Notes under the pieces: model-generated | Seen by the model: the letters and a program-made list of their open reading frames with translations, nothing else | Database searches by the model: none | Told to the model about the DNA's origin: nothing | Source: Azolla caroliniana | Lineage: Eukaryota; Polypodiophyta | DNA: 64,000 nt | Direction of reading: 5' to 3' | Assembly (NCBI GenBank): GCA_043228905.1 | Contig: JBHGNT010000093.1 | Coordinates: forward strand, 29,090 to 93,089 | Shown: one piece after another, positions 1 through 12,278 of the stretch | Numbering within the stretch: the first letter of the stretch is position 1 | Layout of the letters: each line of letters opens with the position of its first letter | Program-made: the position numbers and the translations under genes

Positions 1-356
1 TAGCGTTGTTAGCTTCGATTCGCATGTTTGAACACAAGAATCCGATATCACAGGAGCCAGGTATGAACATTTTAATTTACTCAAGGGCTCCTCTCAACTC
101 CCTCCTCATGTTTCCTAATTTCGTCATGTCTCTCGACCTGAGTTTCAAAAGCTTGATTTTTTAATTCTATATCATACCTAGCGTTGTTAGCTTCGATTCG
201 CATGTTTGAACACAAAAATCCGATATCACACGAGCCAGGTATGAACATTTTCATTTACTCACAGGCTCCTCTCAACTCACTACTCACATTTGTTAATTTC
301 GTCATGTCTCTCGACCTGAGTTTCAAAATCTTGATTTTTTAATTCCATATCATAGC
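1..356. repeat. Two leading monomers, left edge of window
   Basis: The monomer at 1-178 has the aagaatccg/cacaggagcc/gtttcctaatt signature also seen at 357 and 1603. The one at 179-356 has the cacaggctcc/cactactcacatttg signature. They are the tail of a higher-order repeat that begins outside the window. A single-base oddity, aaaagcttg at about 148-156 instead of aaaatcttg, creates an AagCTT site. Confidence 0.85.
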
Positions 357-1602
357 TAGCGTTGTTAGCTTCGATTCGCATGTTTGAACACAAGAATCCG
401 ATATCACAGGAGCCAGGTATGAACATTTTAATTTACTCAAGGGCTCCTCTCAACTCCCTCCTCATGTTTCCTAATTTCGTCATGTCTCTCGACCTGAGTT
501 TCAAAATCTTGATTTTTTAATTCTATATCATACCTAGCGTTGTTAGCTTCGATTCGCATGTTTGAACACAAAAATCCGATATCACACGAGCTAGGTATGA
601 ACATTTTAATTTACTCAAGGGCTCCTCTCAACTCCCTCCTCATGTTTGCTAATTTCGCCATGTCTGTCGACTTGAGTTTCAAAATCTTGATTTTTTAATT
701 CCATATTATAGCTAGCGTTGTTAGCTTCGAATCGCATATTTGAACACAAAAATCCAATATCACACGAGGCAGGTATGAACATTTTAATTTACTCAAGGGC
801 TCTTCTTAACTCACTCCTCAAATTTGCTAATTTCGTCATGTCTCTCGACCTGAGTTTCAAAATCTTGATTTTTTAATTCCATATCATAGCTAGCGTTGTT
901 AGGTTCGATTCGCTTGGTTGAACGGAAAAATCCGATATCACACGAGCCAGGTATGAACATTTTCATTTACTCAAGGCTTCCTCTCAAGTCCCTCCTCATG
1001 TTTGCTAATTTCGTCATGTCTCTCGACCTGAGTTTCAAAATCTTGATTTTTTAATTCCATATCATAGCTAGCGTTGTTAGCTTCGATTCGCATGTTTGAA
1101 CACAAAAATCCGATATCACACGAGCCACGTAAGAACATTTTAATTTACTCAAGGGCTCCTCTCAACTCCCTCCTCATGTTTCCTAATTTCGTCATGTCTC
1201 TCGACCTGAGTTTCAAAATTTGGATTTTTTAATTCTATATCATACCTAGCGTTGTTAGCTTCGAATCGCATGTTTGAACACAAAAATCCGATATGACACG
1301 AGCCAGGTATGAACATTTTCATTTATTCACAGGCTCCTCTCAACTCACTACTCACATTTGTTAATTTCGTCATGTCTCTCGACCTGAGTTTCAAAATCTT
1401 GATTTTTTAATTCCATATCATAGCTAGCGTTGTTAGCTTCGATTCGCATGTTTGAACACAAAAATCGGATATCACACGAGCCAGGTATGAACATTTTCAT
1501 TTACTCAAGGCTTCCTCTCAACTCCCTCCTCAAGTTTGCTAATGTCGTCATGTCTCTCGACCTGAGTTTCAAAATCTTGATTTTTTAATTCCATATCATA
1601 GC
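357..1602. repeat. 7-monomer higher-order repeat (1,246 bp), copy 1
   Basis: Monomers at 357, 535, 713, 891, 1069, 1247 and 1425 carry in order: cacaggagcc; gccatgtctgtcgac; cgcatatttg with cgaggcagg; gaacggaaaa; ccacgtaag with aatttggat; ttattcacaggc; and cggatatc with atgtcgtcatg. The same order repeats immediately in 1,603-2,848, so the unit is 7 x 178 bp. Confidence 0.9.
902..912 (+). other. tRNA B-box-like motif in gaacgg monomers (first of 12)
   Basis: ggttcgattcg matches the RNA polymerase III B-box pattern GGTTCGANNCC at all but its last base. It occurs only in the twelve gaacgg monomers of sub-array A; other monomers have gcttcgattcg. No matching A box, tRNA fold or T-run terminator at a suitable distance was found, so a functional promoter is not claimed. 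Confidence 0.25.
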
Positions 1603-2848
1603 TAGCGTTGTTAGCTTCGATTCGCATGTTTGAACACAAGAATCCGATATCACAGGAGCCAGGTATGAACATTTTAATTTACTCAAGGGCTCCTCTCAAC
1701 TCCCTCCTCATGTTTCCTAATTTCGTCATGTCTCTCGACCTGAGTTTCAAAATCTTGATTTTTTAATTCTATATCATACCTAGCGTTGTTAGCTTCGATT
1801 CGCATGTTTGAACACAAAAATCCGATATCACACGAGCTAGGTATGAACATTTTAATTTACTCAAGGGCTCCTCTCAACTCCCTCCTCATGTTTGCTAATT
1901 TCGCCATGTCTGTCGACTTGAGTTTCAAAATCTTGATTTTTTAATTCCATATTATAGCTAGCGTTGTTAGCTTCGAATCGCATATTTGAACACAAAAATC
2001 CGATATCACACGAGGCAGGTATGAACATTTTAATTTACTCAAGGGCTCTTCTTAACTCACTCCTCAAATTTGCTAATTTCGTCATGTCTCTCGACCTGAG
2101 TTTCAAAATCTTGATTTTTTAATTCCATATCATAGCTAGCGTTGTTAGGTTCGATTCGCTTCGTTGAACGGAAAAATCCGATATCACACGAGCCAGGTAT
2201 GAACATTTTCATTTACTCAAGGCTTCCTCTCAACTCCCTCCTCATGTTTGCTAATTTCGTCATGTCTCTCGACCTGAGTTTCAAAATCTTGAATTTTTAA
2301 TTCCATATCATAGCTAGCGTTGTTAGCTTCGATTCGCATGTTTGAACACAAAAATCCGATATCACACGAGCCACGTATGAACATTTTAATTTACTCAAGG
2401 GCTCCTCTCAACTCCCTCCTCATGTTTCCTAATTTCGTCATGTCTCTCGACCTGAGTTTCAAAATTTGGATTTTTTAATTCTATATCATACCTAGCGTTG
2501 TTAGCTTCGAATCGCATGTTTGAACACAAAAATCCGATATCACACGAGCCAGGTATGAACATTTTCATTTATTCACAGGCTCCTCTCAACTCACTACTCA
2601 CATTTGTTAATTTCGTCATGTCTCTCGACTTGAGTTTCAAAATCTTGATTTTTTAATTCCATATCATAGCTAGCGTTGTTAGCTTCGATTCGCATGTTTC
2701 AACACAAAAATCGGATATCACACGAGCCAGGTATGAACATTTTCATTTACTCAAGGCTTCCTCTCAACCCCCTCCTCATGTTTGCTAATGTCGTCATGTC
2801 TCTCGACCTGAGTTTCAAAATCTTGATTTTTTAATTCCATATCATAGC
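1603..2848. repeat. 7-monomer higher-order repeat (1,246 bp), copy 2
   Basis: Same order of seven subtypes as 357-1,602, with few differences seen by eye. Examples are cttcgttgaacgg for cttggttgaacgg in the fourth monomer, tttcaacac for tttgaacac in the seventh, and tcacacgagcc for tgacacgagcc in the sixth. The next monomer (2,849) starts a third unit but departs into a different order. Confidence 0.9.
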
Positions 2849-5339
2849 TAGCGTTGTTAGCTTCGATTCGCATGTTTGAACACAAAAATCCGATATCACA
2901 CGAGCCAGGTATGAAAATTTTAATTTACTCAAGGGCTCCTCTCAACTCCCTCCTCATGTTTCCTAATTTCGTCATGTCTCTCGACCTGAGTTTCAAAATT
3001 TTGATTTTTTAATTCTATATCATACCTAGCGTTGTTAGCTTCGAATCGCATGTTTGAACACAAAAATCCGATATCACACGAGCCAGGTATGAACATTTTC
3101 ATTTACTCATAGGCTCCTCTCAACTCACTACTCACATTTGTTAATTTCGTCATGTCTCTCGACCTGAGTTTCAAAATCTTGATTTTTTAATTCCATATCA
3201 TAGCTAGCGTTGTTAGCTTCGAATTGCATGTTTGAACACAAAAATCCGATATTACACGAGCCAGGTATGAACATTTTAATTTACTCAAGGGCTCCTCGTA
3301 ACTCCCTCCTCATATTTGCTAATTTCGTCATGTCTCTCGACCTGAGTTTCAAAATCTTGATTTTTTAATTCGATATCATAGCTAGCGTTGTTAGCTTCGA
3401 TTCGCATGTTTGAACACAAAAATCCGATATCACACGAGCCTGGTATGAACATTTTAATTTACTCAAGGGCTCCTCTCAACTCCCTCCTCAAATTTGGTAA
3501 TTTCATCATGTCTCTTGACCTGAGTTTCAAAATCTTGATTTTTTAATTCCATATCATAGCTAGCGTTGTTAGCTTCGAATCGCATGTTTGAACACAAAAA
3601 TCCGATATCACACGAGCCAGGTATGAACATTTTAATTTACTCACAGGCTCCTCTCAACTCACTACTCACATTTGTTAATTTCGTCATGTCTCTCGACCTG
3701 AGTTTCCAAATCTTGATTTTTTAATTCCATATCATAGCTACCGTTGTTAGCTTCGAATTGCATGTTTGAACACAAAAATCCGATATCACACGAGCCAGAT
3801 ATGAACATTTTCATTTACTCACAGGCTCCTCTCAACTCACTACTCACATTTGTTAATTTCGTCATGTCTCTCGACCTGAGTTTCAAAATCTTGATTTTTT
3901 AATTCCATATTATAGCTAGAGTTGTTAGCTTCGAATCGCATGTTTGAACAGAAAAATCCGATATCACACGAGGCAGGTATGAACATTTTAATTTACTCAA
4001 GGGCTCCTCTCAACTCCCTCCTCATGTTTCCTAATTTCGTCATGTCTCTCGACCTGAGTTTCGAAATATTTATTTTTTAATTCTATATCATAGCTACCGT
4101 TGTTAGCTTCGATTCGCATGTTTGAACACAAATATCCGATATCACACGAGCCAGGTATGAACATTTTAATTTACTCAAGGGCTCCTCTCAACTCCCTCCT
4201 CATGTTTGCTAATTTCGTCATGTCTCTCGACCTGAGTTTCAAAATCTTGATTTTTTAATTCCATATCATAGCTAGCGTTGTTAGCTTCGATTCACATGTT
4301 TGAACACAAAAATCCGATATTACACGAGCCAGGTATGAACATTTTAATTTACTCAAGGGCTCCTCTCAACTCCCTCCTCATGTTTGCTAATTTCGTCATG
4401 TCTCTCGACCTGAGTTTCAAAATCTTGATTTTTTAATTCCATATCATAGTTAGCGTTGTTAGCTTCGAATCGCATGTTTGAACACAAAAATCCAATATCA
4501 CACTAGCAGGTATGAACATTTTAATTTACTCAAGGGCTCCTCTCAACTCCCTCCTCATGTTTCCTAATTTCGTCATGTCTCTCGACCTGAGTTTCAAAAT
4601 CTTGATTTTTTAATTCCATATCATAGCTAGCGTTGTTAGCTTTGATTCGCATGTTTGAACACAAAAATCCGATATCACACGAGGCAGGTATGAACATTTT
4701 AATTTACTCAAGGGCTCTTCTCAACTCACTCCTCAAATTTGCTAATTTCGTCATGTCTCTCGACCTGAGTTTCAAAATCTTGATTTTTTAATTCCATATT
4801 ATAGCTAGAGTTGTTAGCTTCGAATCGCATGTTTGAACACAAAAATCCGATATCACACGAGGCAGGTATGAACATTTTAATTTACTCAAGGGCTCCTCTC
4901 AACTCCCTCCTCATGTTTCCTAATTTCGTCATGTCTCTCGACCTGAGTTTCAAAATATTTATTTTTTAATTCTATATCATAGCTACCGTTGTTAGCTTCG
5001 ATTCGCATGTTTGAACACAAAAATCCGATATCACACGAGCCAGGTATGAACATTTTAATTTACTCAAGGGCTCCTCTCAACTCCCTCCTCATGTTTGCTA
5101 ATTTCGTCATGTCTCTCGACCTGAGTTTCAAAATCTTGATTTTTTAATTCCATATCATAGCTAGCGTTGTTAGCTTCGATTCACATGTTTGAACACAAAA
5201 ATCCGATATTACACGAGCCAGGTATGAACATTTTAATTTACTCAAGGGCTCCTCTCAACTCCGTCCTCATGTTTGCTAATTTCGTCATGTCTCTCGACCT
5301 GAGTTTCAAAATCTTGATTTTTTAATTCCATATCATAGC
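2849..5339. repeat. 14-monomer block (2,491 bp) that recurs at 18,330
   Basis: Fourteen monomers, one of them 177 bp (4,451). The early part has unusual subtypes: tcctcgtaactccctcctca near 3,293, gcctggtatg with tctcttgacc near 3,440-3,520, and gagtttccaaatc near 3,700. The same set in the same order reappears from 18,330 with offset 15,481. The offset becomes 16,015 after an extra 534-bp duplication there. Confidence 0.85.
4451..4627. repeat. 177-bp diagnostic monomer (first of six)
   Basis: One base is missing where the consensus has cacacgagccagg; this monomer reads cacactagcagg and also has tccaatatc. The same 177-bp unit occurs at 6,942, 9,967, 11,568, 14,593 and 20,466. Spacings are 2,491, 3,025, 1,601, 3,025 and 5,873 bp, each a multiple of 178 minus 1, so the deletion was inherited with its higher-order repeat rather than arising six times. 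Confidence 0.93.
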
Positions 5340-7830
5340 TAGCGTTGTTAGGTTCGATTCGCTTGGTTGAACGGAAAAATCCGATATCACACGAGCCAGG
5401 TATGAACATTTTCATTTACTCAAGGCTTCCTCTCAACTCCCTCCTCATGTTTGCTAATTTCGTCATGTCTCTCGACCTGAGTTTCAAAATCTTGATTTCT
5501 TAATTCCATATCATAGCTAGCGTTGTTAGCTTCGATTCGCATGTTTGAACACAAAAATCCGATATCACACGAGCCACGTATGAACATTTTAATTTACTCA
5601 AGGGCTCCTCTCAACTCCCTCCTCATGTTTCCTAATTTCGTCATGTCTCTCGACCTGAGTTTCAAAATTTGGATTTTTTAATTCTATATCATACCTAGCG
5701 TTGTTAGCTTCGAATCGCATGTTTGAACACAAAAATCCGATATGACACGAGCCAGGTATGAACATTTTCATTTATTCACAGGCTCCTCTCAACTCACTAC
5801 TCACATTTGTTAATTTCGTCATGTCTCTCGACCTGAGTTTCAAAATCTTGATTTTTTAATTCCATATCATAGCTAGCGTTGTTAGCTTCGATTCGCATGT
5901 TTGAACACAAAAATCGGATATCACACGAGCCAGGTATGAACATTTTCATTTACTCAAGGCTTCCTCTCAACTCCCTCCTCAAGTTTGCTAATGTCGTCAT
6001 GTCTCTCGACCTGAGTTTCAAAATCTTGATTTTTTAATTCCATATCATAGCTAGCGTTGTTAGCTTCGATTCGCATGTTTGAACACAAGAAGCCGATATC
6101 ACAGGAGCCAGGTATGAACATTTTAATTTACTCACAGGCTCCTCTCAACTCACTACTCACATTTGTTAATTTCGTCATGTCTCTCGACCTGAGTTTCCAA
6201 ATCTTGATTTTTTAATTCCATATCATAGCTACCGTTGTTAGCTTCGAATTGCATGTTTGAACACAAAAATCCGATATCACACGAGCCAGATATGAACATT
6301 TTCATTTACTCACAGGCTCCTCTCAACTCACTACTCACATTTGTTAATTTCGTCATGTCTCTCGACCTGAGTTTCAAAATCTTGATTTTTTAATTCCATA
6401 TTATAGCTAGAGTTGTTAGCTTCGAATCGCATGTTTGAACACAAAAATCCGATATCACACGAGGCAGGTATGAACATTTTAATTTACTCAAGGGCTCCTC
6501 TCAACTCCCTCCTCATGTTTCCTAATTTCGTCATGTCTCTCGACCTGAGTTTCAAAATATTTATTTTTTAATTCTATATCATAGCTACCGTTGTTAGCTT
6601 CCATTCGCATGTTTGAACACAAAAATCCGATATCACACGAGCCAGGTATGAACATTTTAATTTACTCAAGGGCTCCTCTCAACTCCCTCCTCATGTTTGC
6701 TAATTTCGTCATGTCTCTCGACCTGAGTTTCAAAATCTTGATTTTTTAATTCCATATCATAGCTAGCGTTGTTAGCTTCGATTCACATGTTTGAACACAA
6801 AAATCCGATATTACACGAGCCAGGTATGAACATTTTAATTTACTCAAGGGCTCCTCTCAACTCCCTCCTCATGTTTGCTAATTTCGTCATGTCTCTCGAC
6901 CTGAGTTTCAAAATCTTGATTTTTTAATTCCATATCATAGTTAGCGTTGTTAGCTTCGAATCGCATGTTTGAACACAAAAATCCAATATCACACTAGCAG
7001 GTATGAACATTTTAATTTACTCAAGGGCTCCTCTCAACTCCCTCCTCATGTTTCCTAATTTCGTCATGTCTCTCGACCTGAGTTTCAAAATCTTGATTTT
7101 TTAATTCCAGATCATAACTAGCGTTGTTAGCTTTGATTCGCATGTTTGAACACAAAAATCCGATATCACACGAGGCAGGTATGAACATTTTAATTTACTC
7201 AAGGGCTCTTCTCAACTCACTCCTCAAATTTGCTAATTTCGTCATGTCTCTCGACCTGAGTTTCAAAATCTTGATTTTTTAATTCCATATTATAGCTAGA
7301 GTTGTTAGCTTCGAATCGCATGTTTGAACACAAAAATCCGATATCACACGAGGCAGGTATGAACATTTTAATTTACTCAAGGGCTCCTCTCAACTCCCTC
7401 CTCATGTTTCCTAATTTCGTCATGTCTCTCGACCTGAGTTTCAAAATATTTATTTTTTAATTCTATATCATAGCTACCGTTGTTAGCTTCGATTCGCATG
7501 TTTGAACACAAAAATCCGATATCACACGAGCCAGGTATGAACATTTTAATTTACTCAAGGGCTCCTCTCAACTCCCTCCTCATGTTTGCTAATTTCGTCA
7601 TGTCTCTCGACCTGAGTTTCAAAATCTTGATTTTTTAATTCCATATCATAGCTAGCGTTGTTAGCTTCGATTCACATGTTTGAACACAAAAATCCGATAT
7701 TACACGAGCCAGGTATGAACATTTTAATTTACTCAAGGGCTCCTCTCAACTCCGTCCTCATGTTTGCTAATTTCGTCATGTCTCTCGACCTGAGTTTCAA
7801 AATCTTGATTTTTTAATTCCATATCATAGC
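5340..7830. repeat. 14-monomer higher-order repeat (2,491 bp), copy 1
   Basis: It runs from one gaacggaaaa monomer (5,340) to the next (7,831): thirteen units of 178 bp and one of 177 bp (6,942). Subtype order: gaacgg; ccacgtatg; tgacacgagcc; cggatatc; aagaagccg chimera; taccg with gccagatatg; tagag; taccg; cacatg; 177-bp; ctttgattcgc; tagag; taccg; cacatg with ccgtcctc. An identical order is found at 12,991-15,481. Confidence 0.9.
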
Positions 7831-8898
7831 TAGCGTTGTTAGGTTCGATTCGCTTGGTTGAACGGAAAAATCCGATATCACACGAGCCAGGTATGAACAT
7901 TTTCATTTACTCAAGGCTTCCTCTCAACTCCCTCCTCATGTTTGCTAATTTCGTCATATCTCTCGACCTGAGTTTCAAAATCTTGATTTCTTAATTCCAT
8001 ATCATAGCTAGCGTTGTTAGCTTCGATTCGCATGTTTGAACACAAAAATCCGATATCACACGAGCCACGTATGAACATTTTAATTTACTCAAGGGCTCCT
8101 CTCAACTCCCTCCTCATGTTTCCTAATTTCGTCATGTCTCTCGACCTGAGTTTCAAAATTTGGATTTTTTAATTCTATATCATACCTAGCGTTGTGAGCT
8201 TCGAATCGCATGTTTGAACACAAAAATCCGATATGACACGAGCCAGGTATGAACATTTTCATTTATTCACAGGCTCCTCTCAACTCACTACTCACATTTG
8301 TTAATTTCGTCATGTCTCTCGACCTGAGTTTCAAAATCTTGATTTTTTAATTCCATATCATAGCTAGCGTTGTTAGCTTCGATTCGCATGTTTGAACACA
8401 AAAATCGGATATCACACGAGCCAGGTATGAACATTTTCATTTACTCAAGGCTTCCTCTCAACTCCCTCCTCAAGTTTGCTAATGTCGTCATGTCTCTCGA
8501 CCTGAGTTTCAAAATCTTGATTTTTTAATTCCATATCATAGCTAGCGTTGTTAGCTTCGATTCGCATGTTTGAACACAAGAAGCCGATATCACAGGAGCC
8601 ACGTATGAACATTTTAATTTACTCAAGGGCTCCTCTCAACTCCCTCCTCATGTTTGCTAATTTCGCCATGTCTGTCGACTTGAGTTTCAAAATCTTGATT
8701 TTTTAATTCCATATTATAGCTAGCGTTGTTAGCTTCGAATCGCATATTTGAACACAAAAATCCGATATCACACGAGGCAGGTATGAACATTTTAATTTAC
8801 TCAAGGGCTCTTCTTAACTCACTCCTCAAATTTGCTAATTTCGTCATGTCTCTCGACCTGAGTTTCAAAATCTTGATTTTTTAATTCCATATCATAGC
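7831..8898. repeat. 6-monomer block (1,068 bp) between gaacgg monomers
   Basis: Six monomers: gaacgg, ccacgtatg, tgacacgagcc, cggatatc, a chimera, and cgcatatttg. The chimera at 8,543 starts like the cacaggagcc subtype and ends like the gccatgtctgtcgac subtype. The 7-mer of 357-2,848 has therefore lost one monomer by an exchange inside a monomer. The same 6-mer sits at 15,482-16,549. Confidence 0.85.
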
Positions 8899-10231
8899 TA
8901 GCGTTGTTAGGTTCGATTCGCTTGGTTGAACGGAAAAATCCGATATCACACGAGCCAGGTATGAACATTTTCATTTACTCAAGGCTTCCTCTCAACTCCC
9001 TCCTCATGTTTGCTAATTTCGTCATGTCTCTCGACCTGAGTTTAAAAATCTTGAATTTTTAATTCCATATCATAGCTAGCGTTGTTAGCTTCGATTCGCA
9101 TGTTTGAACACAAAAATCCGATATCACACGAGCCACGTATGAACATTTTAATTTACTCAAGGGCTCCTCTCAACTCCCTCCTCATGTTTCCTAATTTCGT
9201 CATGTCTCTCGACCTGAGTTTCAAAATTTGGATTTTTTAATTCTATATCATACCTAGCGTTGTTAGCTTCGAATCGCATGTTTGAACACAAAAATCCGAT
9301 ATCACACGAGCCAGGTATGAACATTTTCATTTATTCACAGGCTCCTCTCAACTCACTACTCACATTTGTTAATTTCGTCATGTCTCTCGACTTGAGTTTC
9401 AAAATCTTGATTTTTTAATTCCATATCATAGCTAGCGTTGTTAGCTTCGATTCGCATGTTTCAACACAAAAATCGGATATAACACGAGCCAGGTATGAAC
9501 ATTTTCATTTACTCAAGGCTTCCTCTCAACCCCCTCCTCATGTTTGCTAATGTCGTCATGTCTCTCGACCTGAGTTTCAAAATCTTGATTTTTTAATTCC
9601 ATATCATAGCTAGCGTTGTTAGCTTCGAATCGCATGTTTGAACACAAAAATCCGATATCACACGAGCCAGGTATGAACATTTTAATTTACTCAAGGGCTC
9701 CTCTCAACTCCCTCCTCATGTTTGCTAATTTCGTCATGTCTCTCGACCTGAGTTTCAAAATCTTGATTTTTTAATTCCATATCATAGCTAGCGTTGTTAG
9801 CTTCGATTCACATGTTTGAACACAAAAATCCGATATTACACGAGCCAGGTATGAACATTTTAATTTACTCAAGGGCTCCTCTCAACTCCCTCCTCATGTT
9901 TGCTAATTTCGTCATGTCTCTCGACCTGAGTTTCAAAATCTTGATTTTTTAATTCCATATCATAGTTAGCGTTGTTAGCTTCGAATCGCATGTTTGAACA
10001 CAAAAATCCAATATCACACTAGCAGGTATGAACATTTTAATTTACTCAAGGGCTCCTCTCAACTCCCTCCTCATGTTTCCTAATTTCGTCATGTCTCTCG
10101 ACCTGAGTTTCAAAATCTTGATTTTTTAATTCCATATCATAACTAGCGTTGTTAGCTTTGATTCGCATGTTTGAACACAAAAATCCGATATCACACGAGG
10201 CAGGTATGAACATTTTAATTTACTCAAGGGC
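8631..10231. repeat. 9-monomer tandem duplication (1,601 bp), copy 1
   Basis: Offset 1,601 bp (nine monomers, one of 177 bp) joins this to the next stretch. Private markers in both are gagtttaaaaatc, tataacacgagcc and caaccccctcctc. The gaacgg monomers at 8,899 and 10,500 and the 177-bp monomers at 9,967 and 11,568 confirm the spacing. Boundaries are good to about 30 bp. Confidence 0.87.
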
Positions 10232-11832
10232 TCCTCTCAACTCCCTCCTCATGTTTGCTAATTTCGCCATGTCTGTCGACTTGAGTTTCAAAATCTTGAT
10301 TTTTTAATTCCATATTATAGCTAGCGTTGTTAGCTTCGAATCGCATATTTGAACACAAAAATCCGATATCACACGAGGCAGGTATGAACATTTTAATTTA
10401 CTCAAGGGCTCTTCTTAACTCACTCCTCAAATTTGCTAATTTCGTCATGTCTCTCGACCTGAGTTTCAAAATCTTGATTTTTTAATTCCATATCATAGCT
10501 AGCGTTGTTAGGTTCGATTCGCTTGGTTGAACGGAAAAATCCGATATCACACGAGCCAGGTATGAACATTTTCATTTACTCAAGGCTTCCTCTCAACTCC
10601 CTCCTCATGTTTGCTAATTTCGTCATGTCTCTCGACCTGAGTTTAAAAATCTTGATTTTTTAATTCCATATCATAGCTAGCGTTGTTAGCTTCGATTCGC
10701 ATGTTTGAACACAAAAATCCGATATCACACGAGCCACGTATGAACATTTTAATTTACTCAAGGGCTCCTCTCAACTCCCTCCTCATGTTTCCTAATTTCG
10801 TCATGTCTCTCGACCTGAGTTTCAAAATTTGGATTTTTTAATTCTATATCATACCTAGCGTTGTTAGCTTCGAATCGCATGTTTGAACACAAAAATCCGA
10901 TATCACACGAGCCAGGTATGAACATTTTCATTTATTCACAGGCTCCTCTCAACTCACTACTCACATTTGTTAATTTCGTCATGTCTCTCGACTTGAGTTT
11001 CAAAATCTTGATTTTTTAATTCCATATCATAGCTAGCGTTGTTAGCTTCGATTCGCATGTTTCAACACAAAAATCGGATATAACACGAGCCAGGTATGAA
11101 CATTTTCATTTACTCAAGGCTTCCTCTCAACCCCCTCCTCATGTTTGCTAATGTCGTCATGTCTCTCGACCTGAGTTTCAAAATCTTGATTTTTTAATTC
11201 CATATCATAGCTAGCGTTGTTAGCTTCGAATCGCATGTTTGAACACAAAAATCCGATATCACACGAGCCAGGTATGAACATTTTAATTTACTCAAGGGCT
11301 CCTCTCAACTCCCTCCTCATGTTTGCTAATTTCGTCATGTCTCTCGACCTGAGTTTCAAAATCTTGATTTTTTAATTCCATATCATAGCTAGCGTTGTTA
11401 GCTTCGATTCACATGTTTGAACACAAAAATCCGATATTACACGAGCCAGGTATGAACATTTTAATTTACTCAAGGGCTCCTCTCAACTCCCTCCTCATGT
11501 TTGCTAATTTCGTCATGTCTCTCGACCTGAGTTTCAAAATCTTGATTTTTTAATTCCATATCATAGTTAGCGTTGTTAGCTTCGAATCGCATGTTTGAAC
11601 ACAAAAATCCAATATCACACTAGCAGGTATGAACATTTTAATTTACTCAAGGGCTCCTCTCAACTCCCTCCTCATGTTTCCTAATTTCGTCATGTCTCTC
11701 GACCTGAGTTTCAAAATCTTGATTTTTTAATTCCATATCATAACTAGCGTTGTTAGCTTTGATTCGCATGTTTGAACACAAAAATCCGATATCACACGAG
11801 GCAGGTATGAACATTTTAATTTACTCAAGGGC
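10232..11832. repeat. 9-monomer tandem duplication (1,601 bp), copy 2
   Basis: Second copy of 8,631-10,231. The junction falls inside the monomer at 10,144-10,321. Its left part matches the ctttgattcgc/cgaggcagg subtype (as at 11,745) and its right part the gccatgtctgtcgac subtype (as in the 8,543 chimera), which is the signature of unequal crossover within a monomer. Confidence 0.87.
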
Positions 11833-12278
11833 TCTTCTCAACTCACTCCTCAAATTTGCTAATTTCGTCATGTCTCTCGACCTGAGTTTCAAAATCTTGA
11901 TTTTTTAATTCCATATTATAGCTAGAGTTGTTAGCTTCGAATCGCATGTTTGAACACAAAAATCCGATATCACACGAGGCAGGTATGAACATTTTAATTT
12001 ACTCAAGGGCTCCTCTCAACTCCCTCCTCATGTTTCCTAATTTCGTCATGTCTCTCGACCTGAGTTTCAAAATATTTATTTTTTAATTCTATATCATAGC
12101 TACCGTTGTTAGCTTCGATTCGCATGTTTGAACACAAAAATCCGATATCACACGAGCCAGGTATGAACATTTTAATTTACTCAAGGGCTCCTCTCAACTC
12201 CCTCCTCATGTTTGCTAATTTCGTCATGTCTCTCGACCTGAGTTTCAAAATCTTGATTTTTTAATTCCATATCATAGC
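11745..12278. repeat. 3-monomer tandem duplication (534 bp), copy 1
   Basis: Subtypes ctttgattcgc, tagagttg and taccgttg are repeated in the same order in 12,279-12,812. The first monomer is preceded by cataac here and by catagc in the second copy. The second copy is thus closer to the 4,628 block, so this may be a crossover between distant copies rather than simple slippage. Confidence 0.85.

Larger units (their letters stand above)
4628..9540. repeat. Segmental duplication, copy 1 (about 4.9 kb)
   Basis: This stretch matches 12,279-17,190 at a fixed offset of 7,651 bp (43 monomers, three of them 177 bp). Rare shared variants include the chimeric aagaagccg monomers at 6,052 and 8,543 and ccgtcctcatg in the cacatg monomers. 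Only about a dozen scattered differences were noticed, for example gttgtgagc near 8,193 for gttgttagc, and ttccagatc near 7,106 for ttccatatc. Left of 4,628 the two copies have different subtypes. Confidence 0.88.

Noticed and set aside
891-1068. tRNA gene or tRNA-derived element from the ggttcgattcg motif
   Set aside because: No acceptor stem, anticodon arm or A box can be placed around it, and the motif is one substitution from the general monomer.
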